A DNA stretch of 64,000 nt, taken from assembly GCA_023458555.1 (NCBI GenBank), contig JAEWYS010000002.1, forward strand, positions 62,001-126,000, read 5' to 3'. A program made the position numbers and the translations under genes. A model generated the notes under the pieces. The model saw only the letters and a program-made list of their open reading frames with translations, searched no databases and had not been told where the DNA came from. Shown here one piece after another: positions 21,648 through 31,225 of this stretch. Each line of letters opens with the position of its first letter. Position 1 is the first letter of the stretch. This DNA comes from Bacteroidota bacterium. GTDB taxonomy: Bacteria; Bacteroidota; Bacteroidia; Cytophagales; Cytophagaceae.

Positions 21648-23141
21648 ATGAATAAAAAACAGTTAATCTTAATCGTGTTGCTCGTAACCACCTTAAGTTC
21701 TTCCATATCGATGCTGGGATACAAATATTTTCTGGAACCCGACGCCTATGAAAGAGTTGAAGTAAAGCAACCAGTCAGACTTTCCAGTTTTCTGGAACCA
21801 TCCAAAACCGTAGTACCCGAGGGACTGAACTTTGTCTATGCAGCAAATCATGTCACCCCTGCAGTCGTACACATCAAGACCTACTACAATCAAAACCAGG
21901 CCCGCAACAATTACCAGCAGCATCCATTTGATGATCTTCTGAGAAACTTCTTTGGGGACCAGTATCCGCAACAAAATCCAAGACAACAAAACCCATCCGA
22001 CAGGGCACAGGCTTCCGGTTCCGGAGTAATCATTTCAGGAGATGGATACATTGTCACCAATAATCATGTCATTTCAGGAGCCGACAAGATCGAGGTAACG
22101 ATGGATGATAAACGGACATTTTCTGCCGAATTGATCGGAACTGATCCGACCACTGACCTGGCTGTTCTGAAAATTGATGAGGAGGACCTGCCATTTGTTG
22201 CTTTCGGCAATAGCGACAATGCGCAAATCGGAGAATGGGTACTGGCTGTCGGCAATCCTTTTAACCTTACTTCAACGGTGACTGCCGGTATTGTGAGTGC
22301 CAAAGCACGAAATATCAACATCCTGCATGACAAGGACAATCTTGCCATTGAATCGTTCATCCAGACTGACGCAGCTGTCAATCCCGGCAATTCAGGCGGA
22401 GCACTGGTCAACCTTAAAGGCGAACTGATCGGAATCAATACAGCCATTGCAACACCTACCGGAACGTATGCCGGCTATTCCTTTGCGGTACCCTCTGCCC
22501 TGGTGAGTAAAGTTGTAGCTGACCTCCGCGAATACGGCACCGTACAACGTGCATTGCTGGGAGTGACAATCATGGATATGACTACTGAGCTGGCCAAAGA
22601 AAAGGACATAAAACAGATTAAAGGAGTATATATTGCCGCAGTGCGTGAAGGCAGCGCAGCAGACAAAGCCCGCCTGAAAGAAGGTGATATCGTTACTCAC
22701 GTTAATAACGTTCCGGTTGCCTCTTCTTCCGAGCTTCAGGAACAGGTTGCCCGTTTCCGTCCGGGACAGAAAATCAATGTAACTTTTGTACGTAAAGGTG
22801 AGACAAAAACAACAGAAGCAGAGCTTCAGAATAAAAATGGTGATACCGGAGTAGTCAAAAAAGAAGCTGCTCTCTCATCCACTATGGGAGCTATGCTTGC
22901 TCCTGCTGACAAAGCTACACTCAGGAAACTTAATCTCAGCAGCGGAGTAATAGTAAACAGTCTGGATAATGGCCTGTTAAAATCTGCCGGAATGCGCGAA
23001 GGGTTTATAATTACGGCCATTGATAAAAAATCCGTAAAAAACCCGGACGAAGTAATCCGTATACTGGAAAACAAAAAAGGTGCTATACTGATCGAGGGAG
23101 TATATCCTGACGGAAGCAAAGATTATTTTGCAATAGGTTAA
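21648..23141 (+). CDS. degP: Periplasmic serine protease HtrA/DegP (Do)
   Basis: 497 residues. An N-terminal membrane segment (LILIVLLVTTLSSSISML) acts as signal or anchor. The trypsin-like domain has the triad His140 (TNNHV), Asp170 (TTDLAVLKID) and Ser249 (NPGNSGGA). Two PDZ domains follow: the first from about 300 (LLGVTIMD, GSAADKARLKEGDIV), the second to the C-terminus (SGVIVNSL, GMREGFIITAIDKK). It degrades or chaperones misfolded envelope proteins. A perfect hairpin terminator (23161-23194) ends the single-gene transcript. Confidence 0.95.
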   Translation: MNKKQLILIVLLVTTLSSSISMLGYKYFLEPDAYERVEVKQPVRLSSFLEPSKTVVPEGLNFVYAANHVTPAVVHIKTYYNQNQARNNYQQHPFDDLLRNFFGDQYPQQNPRQQNPSDRAQASGSGVIISGDGYIVTNNHVISGADKIEVTMDDKRTFSAELIGTDPTTDLAVLKIDEEDLPFVAFGNSDNAQIGEWVLAVGNPFNLTSTVTAGIVSAKARNINILHDKDNLAIESFIQTDAAVNPGNSGGALVNLKGELIGINTAIATPTGTYAGYSFAVPSALVSKVVADLREYGTVQRALLGVTIMDMTTELAKEKDIKQIKGVYIAAVREGSAADKARLKEGDIVTHVNNVPVASSSELQEQVARFRPGQKINVTFVRKGETKTTEAELQNKNGDTGVVKKEAALSSTMGAMLAPADKATLRKLNLSSGVIVNSLDNGLLKSAGMREGFIITAIDKKSVKNPDEVIRILENKKGAILIEGVYPDGSKDYFAIG

Positions 23142-23160
23142 ACCCTGTATACCAAAACAT

Positions 23161-23194
23161 AAAAAAGCACTTCATTTTTTTGAAGTGCTTTTTT
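23161..23194. terminator. Bidirectional intrinsic terminator
   Basis: Perfect 14-bp stem AAAAAAGCACTTCA/TGAAGTGCTTTTTT with a T6 loop, 19 nt after the htrA stop. Confidence 0.92.
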
Positions 23195-23352
23195 ATTGCC
23201 AATTTCAAATAAAAGACTTACTATGCACAAAAATCGACAGAAGTAAATAATAAGGCATCAGAAACATTAAAAATAAAGTCTTGTTAAAAAAAGCAATTCT
23301 GTTTTTTTAATGAATTAAAACTAACATACGACACCTTATCAGTGATTTAGTT

Positions 23353-24924
23353 ATGAAAATTGAAATAGCACAACCGACTGCCAATACAAAAATCAGCGAT
23401 TTACTAAACCAGCTCGGAATAAAAGATAAGAATCCGGCTTACAGCACCGGGCTGCAGGAAGGGAGATTAACCGAATCAAATCTTCTCAGAATACATTCTC
23501 CTATCAATGGAGAGTATCTTGCTTCTGTAGAGCTGGCCACAGCAAATGACCTTAATCATGTTATCCGGACAGCAGAAGAAGCTTTCAAAACATGGCGTCA
23601 GCTGCCGGCGCCCAAACGAGGTGAAATTATACGGCAGATCGGAGACAGGCTTCGTCAGCACAAAGTTCTGCTCGGGCAGCTGGTTACGATAGAATGCGGC
23701 AAAATACTTCAGGAAGGCCTGGGCGAAGTGCAGGAAATGATTGACATATGCGATTTTGCCGTCGGGCTTTCCAGACAATTATACGGTCTCACCATGCATT
23801 CTGAGCGCCCGGATCACCGGATGTATGAGCAATATCATCCGCTGGGAATTACCGGTATTATCTCAGCTTTTAATTTCCCGGTAGCTGTATGGTCCTGGAA
23901 CGCCATGATTGCAGCTGTATGTGGCAATGTCAGCATCTGGAAACCTTCTGAAAAAACTCCGCTCACAGCTATTGCCTGTCAGCATATCATTGCTTCCGTG
24001 CTCAGGGAAAATCATCTGCCTGAAGGGGTTTTCAGCTATGTGCTCGGAGATGCCTCCACAGGACAGGCCATTGCTGCAGACAAGCGTATTGCTCTGGTTT
24101 CCGCCACGGGCTCCACTGCAATGGGCAAAAAAGTAGCGCAAACCGTTGCCGAAAGACTGGGCAAATCACTGCTCGAGCTAGGTGGCAACAATGCCGTAAT
24201 CATTACGGACAAAGCCAATCCGGAACTTGCTATCCGGGCTGTCACCTTTGGAGCAGTCGGTACCTGCGGACAGCGGTGTACCTCCACACGAAGAGTGATC
24301 ATACATGAAAATGTATATGAAGAAGTTAAAAACCGTCTGGTTAAAATATATTCATCTCTCACCATAGGCAATCCTCTTGAAGATAAGGTTCTCGTCGGAC
24401 CATTGATTGACAAAAAAGCGCTGGACGCTTTTCAAAATGCGATTAAGGAAGCAGTCAGCCATGGCGGAAAGCTAATCGCAGGAGGTGATACCCTGTCCAG
24501 TCCGCCTTTTGACAAGGGCAATTATGTAACCCCGGCAATTATTGAAGCAGACAATTCCAATCCAATGGTACAGGAAGAGACCTTTGCCCCCATTCTGTAT
24601 CTGATAAAATACTCCGGACATATTTCCAATGCCGTACAGATTCAGAACAATGTAAAGCAGGGACTTTCCTCCTCCATATTTACTAACGATATTGAAGAGT
24701 CCGAGTATTTTCTTTCTCATCAGGGATCTGACTGCGGTATCGCCAATGTCAATATAGGTACTTCCGGAGCTGAAATCGGCGGCGCATTCGGCGGAGAAAA
24801 AGAAACCGGCGGCGGACGAGAAAGTGGCTCAGACTCCTGGAAAGCATATATGCGGCGTCAGACCAATACGATCAACTACAGTGGCCGGCTGCCACTTGCA
24901 CAGGGCATTCGTTTTGACCTGTAA
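23353..24924 (+). CDS. Aldehyde dehydrogenase, ALDH7-like (aminoadipate semialdehyde type)
   Basis: 523 residues of the NAD(P)-dependent aldehyde dehydrogenase family. General base Glu275 (LLELGGNN), nucleophile Cys309 (CGQRCTSTRR), cofactor-binding GSTAMGKK (253-260) and FNFPVAVW (173-180). The TSTRR after the cysteine and the C-terminal GGAFGGEKETGGGRESGSD fit the ALDH7/antiquitin subgroup, which oxidises alpha-aminoadipate semialdehyde in lysine breakdown. Substrate is inferred from subgroup only. It is a stand-alone gene with a 210-bp upstream region and no clear consensus promoter. Confidence 0.9.
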   Translation: MKIEIAQPTANTKISDLLNQLGIKDKNPAYSTGLQEGRLTESNLLRIHSPINGEYLASVELATANDLNHVIRTAEEAFKTWRQLPAPKRGEIIRQIGDRLRQHKVLLGQLVTIECGKILQEGLGEVQEMIDICDFAVGLSRQLYGLTMHSERPDHRMYEQYHPLGITGIISAFNFPVAVWSWNAMIAAVCGNVSIWKPSEKTPLTAIACQHIIASVLRENHLPEGVFSYVLGDASTGQAIAADKRIALVSATGSTAMGKKVAQTVAERLGKSLLELGGNNAVIITDKANPELAIRAVTFGAVGTCGQRCTSTRRVIIHENVYEEVKNRLVKIYSSLTIGNPLEDKVLVGPLIDKKALDAFQNAIKEAVSHGGKLIAGGDTLSSPPFDKGNYVTPAIIEADNSNPMVQEETFAPILYLIKYSGHISNAVQIQNNVKQGLSSSIFTNDIEESEYFLSHQGSDCGIANVNIGTSGAEIGGAFGGEKETGGGRESGSDSWKAYMRRQTNTINYSGRLPLAQGIRFDL

Positions 24925-25008
24925 AACAGCAGGATAAAAGGCATACTTTGTACTTTTTAAACAAAATCATATATTTAAGACCCAATTAGTATAAGGAGAT
25001 TTTTATAA

Positions 25009-25422
25009 ATGGCTAATTCAACTAAGAAATATCATGCAGTTATGCTCATTGATGATAATGAGATTGATAATCTTATTAATCAGAAAATGATCGAGGCATC
25101 CAGCATTTCTGAGCATATTTTCATTCATTCCGGGGCCAGGAGTGCTATTGAGTTTCTAAAAAATGTCGAGAAATTAGCCAAAGGCCCGATTGGCCTCTAT
25201 CTTCCGGAGCTTATTTTTCTGGATATTGACATGCCTCTAATGGATGGTTTCCAGTTTCTCGATGAGTTTGAAAAGCTTTCCGATTCCATCAAGGAACATT
25301 GCAAAATCATCATGCTTACTTCTTCACTTAATCCTCAGGATATGAACAAAGCAAAGAAGAATAAGTTTGTGATGAAATATCTGAACAAGCCATTGACTCA
25401 AGACAATCTTAAAAAGCTGTAA
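25009..25422 (+). CDS. Single-domain response regulator (CheY-like)
   Basis: 137 residues. Acidic pocket D15/D16 (MLIDDNE), phosphoacceptor Asp72 (FLDIDMP), Thr104 (MLTSS) and Lys127 (LNKPL). No output domain, so it signals by protein contact, possibly within a phosphorelay. The loop between beta-2 and beta-3 is longer than in CheY, as in many Bacteroidota receiver proteins. A strong Shine-Dalgarno, AAGGAG, precedes the ATG. No kinase gene is adjacent. Confidence 0.92.
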   Translation: MANSTKKYHAVMLIDDNEIDNLINQKMIEASSISEHIFIHSGARSAIEFLKNVEKLAKGPIGLYLPELIFLDIDMPLMDGFQFLDEFEKLSDSIKEHCKIIMLTSSLNPQDMNKAKKNKFVMKYLNKPLTQDNLKKL

Positions 25423-25528
25423 AATCGCTGACTGGTTATTTTAAAAATATACCGGAGATTACTATTTCCGCAAACATCAGCCGTGATATTTAAAACGGTT
25501 GTAGTGGTATTATTTCAAAACAAATGTA

Positions 25529-26311
25529 ATGTCTGAAATTCTGAATCTGAATTCAAATCTGGAACGGGGTATTTTCACCATTACCATTAATCGGCCGGAT
25601 AAATTAAACGCGCTCGATAACCGAACCATGCAGGAGCTTGGGCTTCTGATACGGAAAGTATATGACAACAACCATATAAAAGCGGCTATTATTACCGGGG
25701 CCGGAGAAAAAGCCTTTGTGGCAGGAGCTGATATTCAGGAGCTATCCGGACTCTCCAGCCTGAATGCCCGCAAGTTTTCCGAGCAGGGACAAGAATTATT
25801 TGCTTTGATCGAAAACTCATCCAAGCCCGTTATCGCTGCAGTTAATGGTTTTGCACTGGGTGGCGGGTGTGAACTGGCCATGGCCTGTCACCTCAGAATA
25901 GCCTCCTCAAAAGCCCGCTTCGGGTTGCCGGAAGTAAATCTGGGCATTATACCAGGTTTTGGCGGAACTCAGCGATTAACCCAGCTTATCGGCAAAGGCC
26001 GTGCATTGGAAATGATGATGACCGGTGAAATGATTGATGCTGAAAAAGCTATGAATTACGGGCTGGTCAATCATGTCACAGAACCGGAAAATCTTATTGC
26101 CAAAACCGAAGAAATCCTGACAACTATCATTAAAAAGGCTCCTCTGGCAATCGCTCAGGTAGTTGAATGTGTCAATGCCTCCTACAATGAAGAGGAAAAC
26201 GGCTATCAGACCGAAGCCAATTCTTTTGGTATTTGCTGTAAATCAAATGATTTTATTGAGGGCACCAGCGCCTTTCTTGAGAAGCGTCCGCCCAGCTTTA
26301 CCGGGAAATAA
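25529..26311 (+). CDS. Enoyl-CoA hydratase / crotonase
   Basis: 260 residues. Oxyanion-hole segments AFVAGADIQEL (62-72) and GFALGGGCELAMA (107-119); both catalytic glutamates are present, Glu115 (GGCE) and Glu135 (LPEVNLG), followed by GIIPGFGGTQRL. This is the pair found in true hydratases. It hydrates 2-enoyl-CoA to 3-hydroxyacyl-CoA in beta-oxidation or butanoate-type pathways. The next gene begins 66 bp downstream, so shared transcription is possible but the functions are unrelated. Confidence 0.93.
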   Translation: MSEILNLNSNLERGIFTITINRPDKLNALDNRTMQELGLLIRKVYDNNHIKAAIITGAGEKAFVAGADIQELSGLSSLNARKFSEQGQELFALIENSSKPVIAAVNGFALGGGCELAMACHLRIASSKARFGLPEVNLGIIPGFGGTQRLTQLIGKGRALEMMMTGEMIDAEKAMNYGLVNHVTEPENLIAKTEEILTTIIKKAPLAIAQVVECVNASYNEEENGYQTEANSFGICCKSNDFIEGTSAFLEKRPPSFTGK

Positions 26312-26377
26312 CTCATTTAATCATCCACTGGCACATTTGCCCGGACTTATATACTATTCCCGATTAGCCATTTATTA

Positions 26378-27892
26378 ATGTCAGTATTTAAAAAGCTGGC
26401 CAGGCAGGCCGCCACCTACGGGATAAGCAGTATCCTTGGAAGAGTTATCAACTTTCTGCTTGTCCCGTTTTATACGAATCCCTCTCTCACAGGAATCAAT
26501 CTTGAAGATTTCGGTATTTACACAGAGCTCTATGCCAATATGGCATTTCTGAATATAATCTATCTTTTTGGTCTTGAAACCACCTTCTTTCGCTTTGCTA
26601 CCAAAAATCTTGACAGTGAAAAAGTCTACAGCTCTATAGAAAGCTCTCTTCTGATTACCAGCAGTATATTTTCTTTCCTACTGATCAGTGTATCCGGACC
26701 AATATCCGGCCTCCTGGGATATGCCGATAAACAGTCTTATATTATAATGCTTGCTGCTATACTTTTTATAGATGCCATCGTTGCCATTCCTTTTGCCCGA
26801 TTAAGACTGGAAAATAAGGCAGCAAAGTTTGCATCACTCAAGCTTTCCAATATTCTTCTGAATGTTTTCTTCAATCTGTTTTTCCTGCTTTTCTGTAGAA
26901 AAGTATACTTCGGTGAAACAGCACAGGCCTTAAAACCCTTTGTTGAGCTAATTTATTTACCCGGTTTTGAAGTTGGGTATATCATTCTTTCCAATCTGCT
27001 GGCCAACGCACTGCAAATTCCGTTTCTGACCTCACAATTCAGAAAGCTGCGTTTTCAGTTTAACCTGAATTACCTCAAGCCAATCTATAAATACTCCTAT
27101 CCCCTGATGTTTATGGGGCTTGCCGGCATGGTCAACGAAGTGCTGGACAGAATACTTTTACGGATAGTGCTGCCCGATAATTTTTATTCTCACCTGAGCA
27201 CGATTGAAGCTATAGGAGTATACGGGGCATGCTACAAGCTTTCAATGTTTATGTCGCTAACCATTCAGGCATTCCGCTATGCAGCCGAACCATTTTTCTT
27301 CAATCAGGCAAAGGACAAAAACGCTCCCGGACAGTTTGCTGCCATTATGAAATACTTTATTATCTTCTGTTCGCTGATTTATGTCCTTGTCAGTTGCAAT
27401 CTTTCAGTTTTCGGTCAGATACTGCGTGATCCTGTTTTCCGTCAGGGGCTGAATATCGTTCCGTTTCTGCTGCTGGCCAATCTTTTTCTTGGTATTTATA
27501 TCAATCTGTCGATATGGTATAAGCTTACAGACAAAACCTATGCTGGTACTGTGATTACGTTTGCAGGCGCTGTCATCACGATTATCGCCAACATGCTTCT
27601 TATTCCGGTTCTGGGATATATGGGTGCAGCCCTCACTACGCTGATTTGTTACAGCGGCATGGCAGTCATTGCTTATTTCTGGGGACAAAAACATTTTCCG
27701 GTCCCATACGATATCCGGTCAGCGCTGTTTTATCTGACCTTATCCTCTGCTTTAATCTGGATAAGCACCACCCTGATTCCCGACCAGGGATATATGAGAT
27801 ATATCAGCGGTCCCGGCTTGAGTCTTCTTTACCTGCTCATTGTTGTCGTACTGGAATATCAGAGCTTAAGCAAGAGTATTCGGCAGGGCTAA
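26378..27892 (+). CDS. Wzx-like polysaccharide flippase (MOP superfamily)
   Basis: 504 residues, about 12-14 predicted membrane helices. The N-terminus (FKKLARQAATYGISSILGRV) is typical of the polysaccharide biosynthesis/MATE-like MOP family, including a cytoplasmic basic helix before the first membrane segment. It would move lipid-linked oligosaccharides across the inner membrane. No glycosyltransferase cluster is adjacent. It lies upstream of dut and the nucleotidyltransferase, which may supply sugar nucleotides. Confidence 0.85.
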   Translation: MSVFKKLARQAATYGISSILGRVINFLLVPFYTNPSLTGINLEDFGIYTELYANMAFLNIIYLFGLETTFFRFATKNLDSEKVYSSIESSLLITSSIFSFLLISVSGPISGLLGYADKQSYIIMLAAILFIDAIVAIPFARLRLENKAAKFASLKLSNILLNVFFNLFFLLFCRKVYFGETAQALKPFVELIYLPGFEVGYIILSNLLANALQIPFLTSQFRKLRFQFNLNYLKPIYKYSYPLMFMGLAGMVNEVLDRILLRIVLPDNFYSHLSTIEAIGVYGACYKLSMFMSLTIQAFRYAAEPFFFNQAKDKNAPGQFAAIMKYFIIFCSLIYVLVSCNLSVFGQILRDPVFRQGLNIVPFLLLANLFLGIYINLSIWYKLTDKTYAGTVITFAGAVITIIANMLLIPVLGYMGAALTTLICYSGMAVIAYFWGQKHFPVPYDIRSALFYLTLSSALIWISTTLIPDQGYMRYISGPGLSLLYLLIVVVLEYQSLSKSIRQG

Positions 27893-27968
27893 TTATTTTT
27901 TTATACCTTTGCAATGCCTGTTCTTAAAACTTGCAAACAGGCACTGCACCAAAGCAATTAGTTTACCA

Positions 27969-28400
27969 ATGCCCAAAATAGTTAATACCTCCAAACATCC
28001 TCTGCCCGCATACCAGACTGAAGGTTCTGCCGGCATGGACCTCCGGGCCAATCTGTCGGCTCCTGTCGAGATCAGGCCGCTGGAGCGGATTCTGATTCCC
28101 ACCGGATTATATATTGAACTGGAACCCGGCACAGAAGCACAAATAAGGCCAAGAAGCGGTCTGGCATTCAAACATGGCATTACCGTCCTGAATAGCCCCG
28201 GTACCATCGACTCCGATTACCGCGGAGAGATCAGGATACTGCTCGTCAATCTTTCAAACGAAAACTTTTCCATTCAGGATGGAGAACGGATTTGTCAGAT
28301 GGTAATTGCGAAACATGAACAGGTGAGCTGGGAAGAAGTAGCGACACTGGAAACAAGCACCAGAGCAGCAGGGGGCTTTGGAAGCACCGGGCTTAAGTAA
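27969..28400 (+). CDS. dut: dUTP diphosphatase
   Basis: 143 residues from the ATG at 27969 (MPKIVNTSKHPLPAYQTEGS); an earlier in-frame ATG at 27909 would add 20 non-homologous residues. All five trimeric dUTPase motifs are present: AGMDLRANL (1), RPRSGLA (2), GTIDSDYRGEI (3), GERICQMVI (4) and GGFGSTG (5, the flexible C-terminal arm). It converts dUTP to dUMP and PPi, keeping uracil out of DNA. Usual length for the family. Confidence 0.95.
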   Translation: MPKIVNTSKHPLPAYQTEGSAGMDLRANLSAPVEIRPLERILIPTGLYIELEPGTEAQIRPRSGLAFKHGITVLNSPGTIDSDYRGEIRILLVNLSNENFSIQDGERICQMVIAKHEQVSWEEVATLETSTRAAGGFGSTGLK

Positions 28401-28511
28401 TGTCAGGACTGGTTCTGATAAATTGTAAATCTGTCAGGCCCGGTATTCCAATACGATTATATATAACTAGTACAAGAGTTTCGTTAATTACACAGGTTCC
28501 ACAAAGTTTTA

Positions 28512-29513
28512 ATGAAGATAATAATACCAATGGCCGGTATGGGAAAACGTATGCGGCCACATACCTTAACCGTTCCCAAACCTCTTATCCCCATAGCAGG
28601 TAAACCCATTGTCCACCGTCTTGTAGAAGATATTGTCAAAGTATGCGGGCAAAGGGTTGAGGAAATCGCCTACGTAGTCGGTCATTTTGGTGAGGAAGTT
28701 GAAAACCGGCTGATCGAAATCGCTGAAAGCGTCGGAGCCCGGGGATCTATTCATTATCAGGAGGAGCCTCTTGGCACAGCGCATGCAGTATATTGTGCCG
28801 AAGAAGTTTTAAGTGGCAATGTCGTAGTCGCCTTTGCCGATACACTTTTCAAAGCCGATTTCACCCTTGATCCAGGCCAGGAAGGAATCATATGGGTTCA
28901 GAAAGTTCCCGATCCGCGTCAATACGGAGTCATCAAGCTGAATAGCGAAGGATACATTACTGACTTTGTCGAAAAGCCTCAGCAATTTGTCTCCGATCTT
29001 GCCATTATAGGTATTTATTATTTCAGGGATGGCCTGGCGCTCAAGCGGGAAATCCAGTACCTTATTGACAATAATATTCAGGTAAAAGGTGAGTTTCAGC
29101 TGACTGACGCACTTGAAAATCTCAGGAAAAAAGGAACTCAGTTTGTTCCTGGTCAGGTTAGTGAGTGGCTCGATTGCGGCAATAAAAACGAAACCGTAAA
29201 AACCAATAGCCGCTATCTGGATTATCTGAAAGACACCGCTCTTGTATCGGAGAAAGCAATCATTGAAAACTCTGTGATAATACCACCCGTGTTTGTCGGA
29301 GACAATGTAAAGATCACAGACAGCGTTATAGGACCACACGTCTCTGTCGGTTCTGGTACACAGATCAAAGAAGCGGTCATAAAAGAATCTATTATTCAGG
29401 AGAATGCTTATATTGCAAACATTGTTTTTTCAAATAGCATGATAGGAAGCCACACGCACATAGAAAAAACAGTACCGAACCTGAGTGTTGGTGATTATAA
29501 TGTTATAAACTAA
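28512..29513 (+). CDS. Sugar-phosphate nucleotidyltransferase
   Basis: 333 residues. The N-terminal nucleotidyltransferase domain has PMAGMGKRMRPHTLTVPKPL (6-25), the pyrophosphorylase signature (GxGxRxxPxT...KPL), EEPLGTAHAV for base binding and FADTLF for metal binding. The C-terminal 80 residues form a left-handed beta-helix (VIIPPVFVGDNVKITDSVIG). It resembles glucose-1-phosphate thymidylyl- or uridylyltransferases; the sugar is not determined. The stop overlaps the start of the TPR lipoprotein gene (TAATG), so the genes are coupled. Confidence 0.88.
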   Translation: MKIIIPMAGMGKRMRPHTLTVPKPLIPIAGKPIVHRLVEDIVKVCGQRVEEIAYVVGHFGEEVENRLIEIAESVGARGSIHYQEEPLGTAHAVYCAEEVLSGNVVVAFADTLFKADFTLDPGQEGIIWVQKVPDPRQYGVIKLNSEGYITDFVEKPQQFVSDLAIIGIYYFRDGLALKREIQYLIDNNIQVKGEFQLTDALENLRKKGTQFVPGQVSEWLDCGNKNETVKTNSRYLDYLKDTALVSEKAIIENSVIIPPVFVGDNVKITDSVIGPHVSVGSGTQIKEAVIKESIIQENAYIANIVFSNSMIGSHTHIEKTVPNLSVGDYNVIN

Positions 29514-31225
29514 TGATCCGTAGCTCCATATATATTGCTGCTCTCAGCATTTTTTTAGGGTCCTGTTCTCCGCACATGCCGGCTTTTGAGTCCAAAGCCG
29601 ATAAAAAAGAGCGTTCAAAGCTTTCCGAGCATTATTTTACCGAAGGAATGAAATTCTTCATTCTTAATGACCCTGCGCAGGCAGAAAACTGGTTTAAAAA
29701 AGCACTGGAGCTGACGCCGGACAATGCGGCCTTAAACTTTATGCTGGGCAAAATATATCTGGGCAAAAGGGATCTTAATCAGGCTCTTTTCTATACAGAC
29801 AAAGCGTTGAAAGAGGACGACAGGAATGAGCACTATTATGAGCAGCAGATCCGTATTTATAAGGAACAGGCAAATCTTGCCGAAGTAGCCCGGATATACC
29901 GTAAAATGATTTCCGTTTTCCCCGGAAAGATTGAGAATTACCAGAATCTGGCGGCTATTCTTCTGTATCAGCGGAAAAATGAAGAAGCCCTCAGTATCTA
30001 CGAGGAAATCGGTAAAAAATTTGGCAGCTCTCCTGAGCTCAGCAAACAAAAAAAAGAGTTGTATCTGAGACTTAACAAAGAAGATGCTGCCGTTAATGAA
30101 GCCCGGAATCTGGCCCGCCTGTATCCTGATGATGTGTCGATACAGCTGTCATATATCGAGCTACTGATAGATCTCAACAGAAAAGAAGAAGCCCGGACAG
30201 AACTGATACAGCTCCGGGAAAAAGAACCTGATAATCCCTATGCCACCTTTATAATGGCCAATCTGCACAGGGAAAAAGGAGAGGAAAAAGAATATTTCGA
30301 TCTGCTGTCTCTTGTTTTCCGCAATCCTGAAATGGGACTTGATACCAAGGTAAAGCTGCTGAACGATCTGAAAGCAAGATCCGGAGGCAGTAAGGAAATG
30401 AAGAAACAGATTGGCCGTCTGGCTGCTGATCTTCAGGAAGCCCATCCCGATGATCCTAACCCGTATATGATTGCCGGAGATCTGATGCTTGAGAATAATG
30501 AGAAAAAAGAAGCCTGGCAACAATATCTCAAAGCCAAAAACATTGATAAAACCAATTATCGTCTCTGGTACCAGCTTATCGTCCTTGACTCAGAGCTTGG
30601 TAAGACCGACAGCATGATCGTGCATTCCGAGCAGGCACTGGAAGTTTATCCTAATCAGGCTGCTTTGTGGTATCTGAACGGGACAGCTTATCTCTTGTCC
30701 AGGAAACCGGAAGATGCCATACCGCCACTGGAGCAGGGTAAGCGCCTTGCCGGAAGCAACCCGCAGCTACAGCTGCAATTTAACATCATGCTGGGCGATT
30801 CATATAATGAACTTAAGGACTATGACAAGTCCGATTCATTTTATGAAGAAGCGCTGGAAATCGATGCCAGTAATCCACATGTGCTAAACAACTACAGCTA
30901 TTTCCTGTCATTAAGAAATACAAAAATGGACAGAGCCCTGGAGATGGCAGAGAAGCTCATGACAATAGCTCCGGAAAACGCTGCGTACATTGATACCTAT
31001 GCATGGGTATTATACAAGCTGGAGAGGTATGAGGAGGCCAGAAACCTCCTTGAAAAAGCGATTTTAAACACAAATGATGGAACAATTGTTGAACATTATG
31101 GGGATGTTCTCTACAAGCTCGGCGAAAAAGACAAAGCAGTAAGTGAATGGATAAAAGCCAGCAAGCTCGGACAAACCACCGAATTGATTCAACAGAAAAT
31201 ATCAGACAGAAAGCTTTATGAATAG
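29513..31225 (+). CDS. TPR-repeat lipoprotein
   Basis: 570 residues. Signal peptide with lipobox FLGSC (Cys18). From residue 35 on there are many tetratricopeptide repeats (AENWFKKALELTPDNAALNF; LNQALFYTDKALKEDD; DKSDSFYEEALEIDASNPHV). Anchored to a membrane facing the periplasm, it likely acts as a scaffold. Its place between the nucleotidyltransferase and the DUF4292 and EnvC-like genes is conserved in Bacteroidota, suggesting an envelope role. It overlaps the next gene by 8 bp. Confidence 0.9.
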   Translation: MIRSSIYIAALSIFLGSCSPHMPAFESKADKKERSKLSEHYFTEGMKFFILNDPAQAENWFKKALELTPDNAALNFMLGKIYLGKRDLNQALFYTDKALKEDDRNEHYYEQQIRIYKEQANLAEVARIYRKMISVFPGKIENYQNLAAILLYQRKNEEALSIYEEIGKKFGSSPELSKQKKELYLRLNKEDAAVNEARNLARLYPDDVSIQLSYIELLIDLNRKEEARTELIQLREKEPDNPYATFIMANLHREKGEEKEYFDLLSLVFRNPEMGLDTKVKLLNDLKARSGGSKEMKKQIGRLAADLQEAHPDDPNPYMIAGDLMLENNEKKEAWQQYLKAKNIDKTNYRLWYQLIVLDSELGKTDSMIVHSEQALEVYPNQAALWYLNGTAYLLSRKPEDAIPPLEQGKRLAGSNPQLQLQFNIMLGDSYNELKDYDKSDSFYEEALEIDASNPHVLNNYSYFLSLRNTKMDRALEMAEKLMTIAPENAAYIDTYAWVLYKLERYEEARNLLEKAILNTNDGTIVEHYGDVLYKLGEKDKAVSEWIKASKLGQTTELIQQKISDRKLYE